NCBI RefSeq assembly: GCF_003709565.1
Contig: NZ_QNRC01000031.1
Span: 1-49,308 of the forward strand
Length of the DNA stretch: 49,308 nucleotides
Source of the DNA: Paracoccus sigandri
Lineage (GTDB): Bacteria > Pseudomonadota > Alphaproteobacteria > Rhodobacterales > Rhodobacteraceae
Direction of reading: 5' to 3'
Part shown: positions 47,231 to 49,308 of the stretch, piece after piece
Position numbering within the stretch: the first letter of the stretch is position 1
Layout: every line of letters starts with the position of its first letter
Program-made: the position numbers and the translations under genes
Notes under the pieces: model-generated
The model's database searches: none
What the model saw: the letters and a program-made list of their open reading frames with translations, nothing else
Told to the model about the DNA's origin: nothing

Positions 47231-49308
47231 CCATGCCCGCCGGCAGCATCTCGGACGACCTGGTCGATCCGTCCGAGCCGCCCCAGATCCAGATCGACCG
47301 GCTGAAGACCATCGCCGCCGCGCTGATGCGCCGGGTCGAGATGCAGACCGACCGCAACGGCGCCGACTACGCGCAGTTCGAACGCGCCGCGATGCTGGAG
47401 GAGCAGGTCCGCCGCCGCACCGCCGAGCTGGAACGCGCGCTGGCGCTGCTGAACGAATCCAATGCCAAGCTGTCGACCGCCAACCATGAGATCGAGGCCG
47501 CCCGCCGCGACCTGGCCAGCGCCATCGAGGCCGTGCAGGAAGGCTTCGCGCTGTTCGGCGTCGACGACGTGCTGCTGCTGTTCAACGGCCGCTTCTGCTG
47601 GCAGATGCCCGAGGTCCGCGCCCAGCTTCGCCCCGGCCTGCCCTTCGCCGACTATATCCGCATCGTCGCCGCCTCGAACATGCTGCAGCTGCCCGAAGGC
47701 GTCACGCCGGACAGCTGGGCCGCCAACCGCATCCACCGCCACCGCAAGGACCACATCATCTTCAACCTGGCGCTGAAGGGCGACCGCTGGCTGCAGATCT
47801 CGGAACACCGCACCGCCAATTCCGGCACCGCCATCGTGCAGACCGATGTCACCGACCTGATGCGGGCCGAGCGCGAACAGCGCGACCGGCTTCTGGACAA
47901 TCAGAGCCGGATCGTGCGGGCGACGCTGGACCACCTGAACCAGGGCGTGGCGATCTTCGACGCCGACGGGCTGCTGGTCGGCTGGAACAACCGCTTCAAG
48001 GTGCTGACCGGCCTGCCGCCGCATACCTACAGCCTCGGCACCCGGTTCTCGCGCGTGGCGGAACAGATCCTGCAGCGCTTCTACATGCAGCAGGCGGTGG
48101 CGCAGCGGCGGCTGGCGCAATGGATGCGCGACCAGGGCCCGCGCGAGCCGCTGATGTTCGAGCTGACCCAGCGCGACAGCGGCCGCATCCTGGACAGCTT
48201 CACCCAGCGGCTGCCGGACGACAGCTTCATCGTCACCTTCACCGACGTGACCGCCGAACGCGACGCGGTGCGGCGGCTGGCGCGTGCGAACGAGGAGCTG
48301 GAGGCCCGCGTCGCCGCCCGCACCGAGGAGATGAAGGACGCCCTGCTGCGGGCCGAACGCTCGAACGCCTCGAAGTCGCGCTTCGTGGCGGCGGCCAGCC
48401 ACGACCTGCTGCAGCCGCTCTCGGCCGCGAAGCTGTACCTGTCCACCGCCGAGGCCGCGGGCGAGCATCCGAACGTCAAGAAGGCCAGCGAGGCGCTGAC
48501 CAATGTCGAGCGGATCATCGAGGCGCTTCTGGACATCTCGCGGCTGGACACCGAGGAGGAACAGTTCGAGCTGGTCGACCTGCCGCTGAACGAGGTCTTC
48601 GGCGCGCTGTCCCACGCCTTCGCGCCCGCCGCCGCCGCCAAGGGCCTGCGCTTCCGCATCCGGCCGACGCGGGAAACCGTGCTGAGCGATCCGATGTATC
48701 TGCAGCGGATCGTGCAGAACCTGATCTCGAACGCGATCCGCTATACCGAGACCGGCGGCATCCTGGTCGGCGCCCGGCGGCGCGGCGACCGGCTGCGGAT
48801 CGAGGTCTGGGACAGCGGCATCGGCATCCGCGACGAGGACCGCCCAGTGGTCTTCGAGGAATTCCGCCGGCTGCACCGCCGCGCCTCGGCCTCGGAGGGG
48901 ATGGGGCTGGGCCTGGCCATCGTCGAGCGCGCCTGTTCCCGGCTGGGCCACGCGGTCGAGCTGTGCTCGCGTCCCGGCCGGGGCAGCGTCTTCCGGGTGA
49001 CGGTCGATCTGTCCTCGCGATCCGGCCGGGCCGAGGCGGCGTCGCGGGGGCAGGTTCCGCAGCTGCGCCCCTCGCTGGCATCGGCCGGGCTGCTGGTGCT
49101 GCTGGTCGACAATGACGACGAATTGCGCCGGGCGCTGGTCGCGCTGCTGGAGCGCTGGGGGGTCAGCGTGCTGGACGCGCAGGGCCCCGACGAGGCCATC
49201 GCCCTCTTGGAGGAGATGGAGATCGCGCCGGATGCGCTGCTGATCGACTATCAGCTGGATCACGGCGCCAACGGGCTGGAGCTTGCGGCCGCGCTGCACC
49301 GCCGCCAC
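47227..49308 (+). CDS. Hybrid histidine kinase with PAS domains, truncated by the window end
   Basis: The first 694 codons are in the window. An N-terminal coiled coil (ERAAMLEEQVRRRTAELERALALLNESN, about 50-95) is followed by two PAS-like regions (about 95-215 and 230-350). The H-box is AASHDLLQPLSAAKLYLST with His392, and the HATPase_c boxes are QNLISNAIRYTETGG, WDSGIGIRDED and GMGLGLAIVERAC. A C-terminal receiver (LLVLLVDNDDELRRAL, Asp674 in LLIDYQLDHG) is cut near its end. No membrane helices are seen, so it is cytoplasmic. The ATG at 47227 overlaps the FIST stop. Likely partner of the LuxR-type regulator upstream; a second in-frame ATG lies at 47233. Confidence 0.9.
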   Translation, partial: MTMPAGSISDDLVDPSEPPQIQIDRLKTIAAALMRRVEMQTDRNGADYAQFERAAMLEEQVRRRTAELERALALLNESNAKLSTANHEIEAARRDLASAIEAVQEGFALFGVDDVLLLFNGRFCWQMPEVRAQLRPGLPFADYIRIVAASNMLQLPEGVTPDSWAANRIHRHRKDHIIFNLALKGDRWLQISEHRTANSGTAIVQTDVTDLMRAEREQRDRLLDNQSRIVRATLDHLNQGVAIFDADGLLVGWNNRFKVLTGLPPHTYSLGTRFSRVAEQILQRFYMQQAVAQRRLAQWMRDQGPREPLMFELTQRDSGRILDSFTQRLPDDSFIVTFTDVTAERDAVRRLARANEELEARVAARTEEMKDALLRAERSNASKSRFVAAASHDLLQPLSAAKLYLSTAEAAGEHPNVKKASEALTNVERIIEALLDISRLDTEEEQFELVDLPLNEVFGALSHAFAPAAAAKGLRFRIRPTRETVLSDPMYLQRIVQNLISNAIRYTETGGILVGARRRGDRLRIEVWDSGIGIRDEDRPVVFEEFRRLHRRASASEGMGLGLAIVERACSRLGHAVELCSRPGRGSVFRVTVDLSSRSGRAEAASRGQVPQLRPSLASAGLLVLLVDNDDELRRALVALLERWGVSVLDAQGPDEAIALLEEMEIAPDALLIDYQLDHGANGLELAAALHRRH

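Overview
The window is about 49 kb of high-GC chromosomal DNA that reads as an alphaproteobacterium of the Rhodobacteraceae/Paracoccaceae, most likely Paracoccus or a close relative. This is inferred from the protein families, not from a search. Support includes a short prolyl-tRNA synthetase, a cckA gene with a CtrA-type box, a recA gene with the GTTC-N7-GTTC SOS box of alphaproteobacteria, and a PQQ alcohol-oxidation cluster. Genes are densely packed with many 4-base ATGA or GTGA stop/start overlaps. I see no rRNA, tRNA, CRISPR array, insertion sequence or prophage.

Layout. 1-120: the 3' end of groEL and its terminator. 142-6787 (minus): a perM-like permease, hdaA, ppk1 and ppx form a likely operon, followed by a Crp/Fnr-family regulator. 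6983-8826 (plus): proS and a DUF2937 gene. 8942-14153 (plus): a five-gene branched-chain-amino-acid-type ABC importer, with a terminator after the binding-protein gene. 14311-15870: guaA. 15981-20239: a DUF4177 gene, then (minus) alaS, a DUF1330 gene and a class II glutamine amidotransferase. 20576-24652: recA, a sulfotransferase and the cell-cycle kinase cckA. 24728-27315 (minus): guaB and an RsmB-type methyltransferase. 27588-32824 (plus): a FadL-like porin, an ATPase of unknown role, metA, ppk2 and an orphan PotD-like binding protein.

32855-39022 holds a complete lower tyrosine/homogentisate route: hppD, hmgA, maiA and fahA. A divergent MarR regulator, an AsnC/Lrp regulator and a small Rieske protein accompany it. 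39029-49308 is a PQQ-dependent alcohol dehydrogenase locus. It contains a Ca-type quinoprotein dehydrogenase, cytochrome c-550 (PedF type), a SoxYZ-like carrier, a quinoprotein-relay metallo-hydrolase, a pentapeptide protein, a small secreted protein and a CXXCW-type rhodanese-like protein. A LuxR-type response regulator, a FIST-domain protein and a hybrid histidine kinase cut by the window edge adjoin it and are probably its sensory system.

The most interesting non-coding signals are: a full CtrA box upstream of cckA; a dispersed GC-hairpin/GGTATTT repeat at 14165, 28789 and 34079; a palindrome exactly between the -35 and -10 of hmgA; two mutually exclusive hairpins between hmgA and fahA; and a large bulged hairpin after hppD. 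Nothing here is a clearly new multi-gene system. The best candidates for new biology are the FIST/kinase/regulator triad beside the PQQ genes, the Rieske protein in the tyrosine cluster, and the ATPase-metA-ppk2 group.
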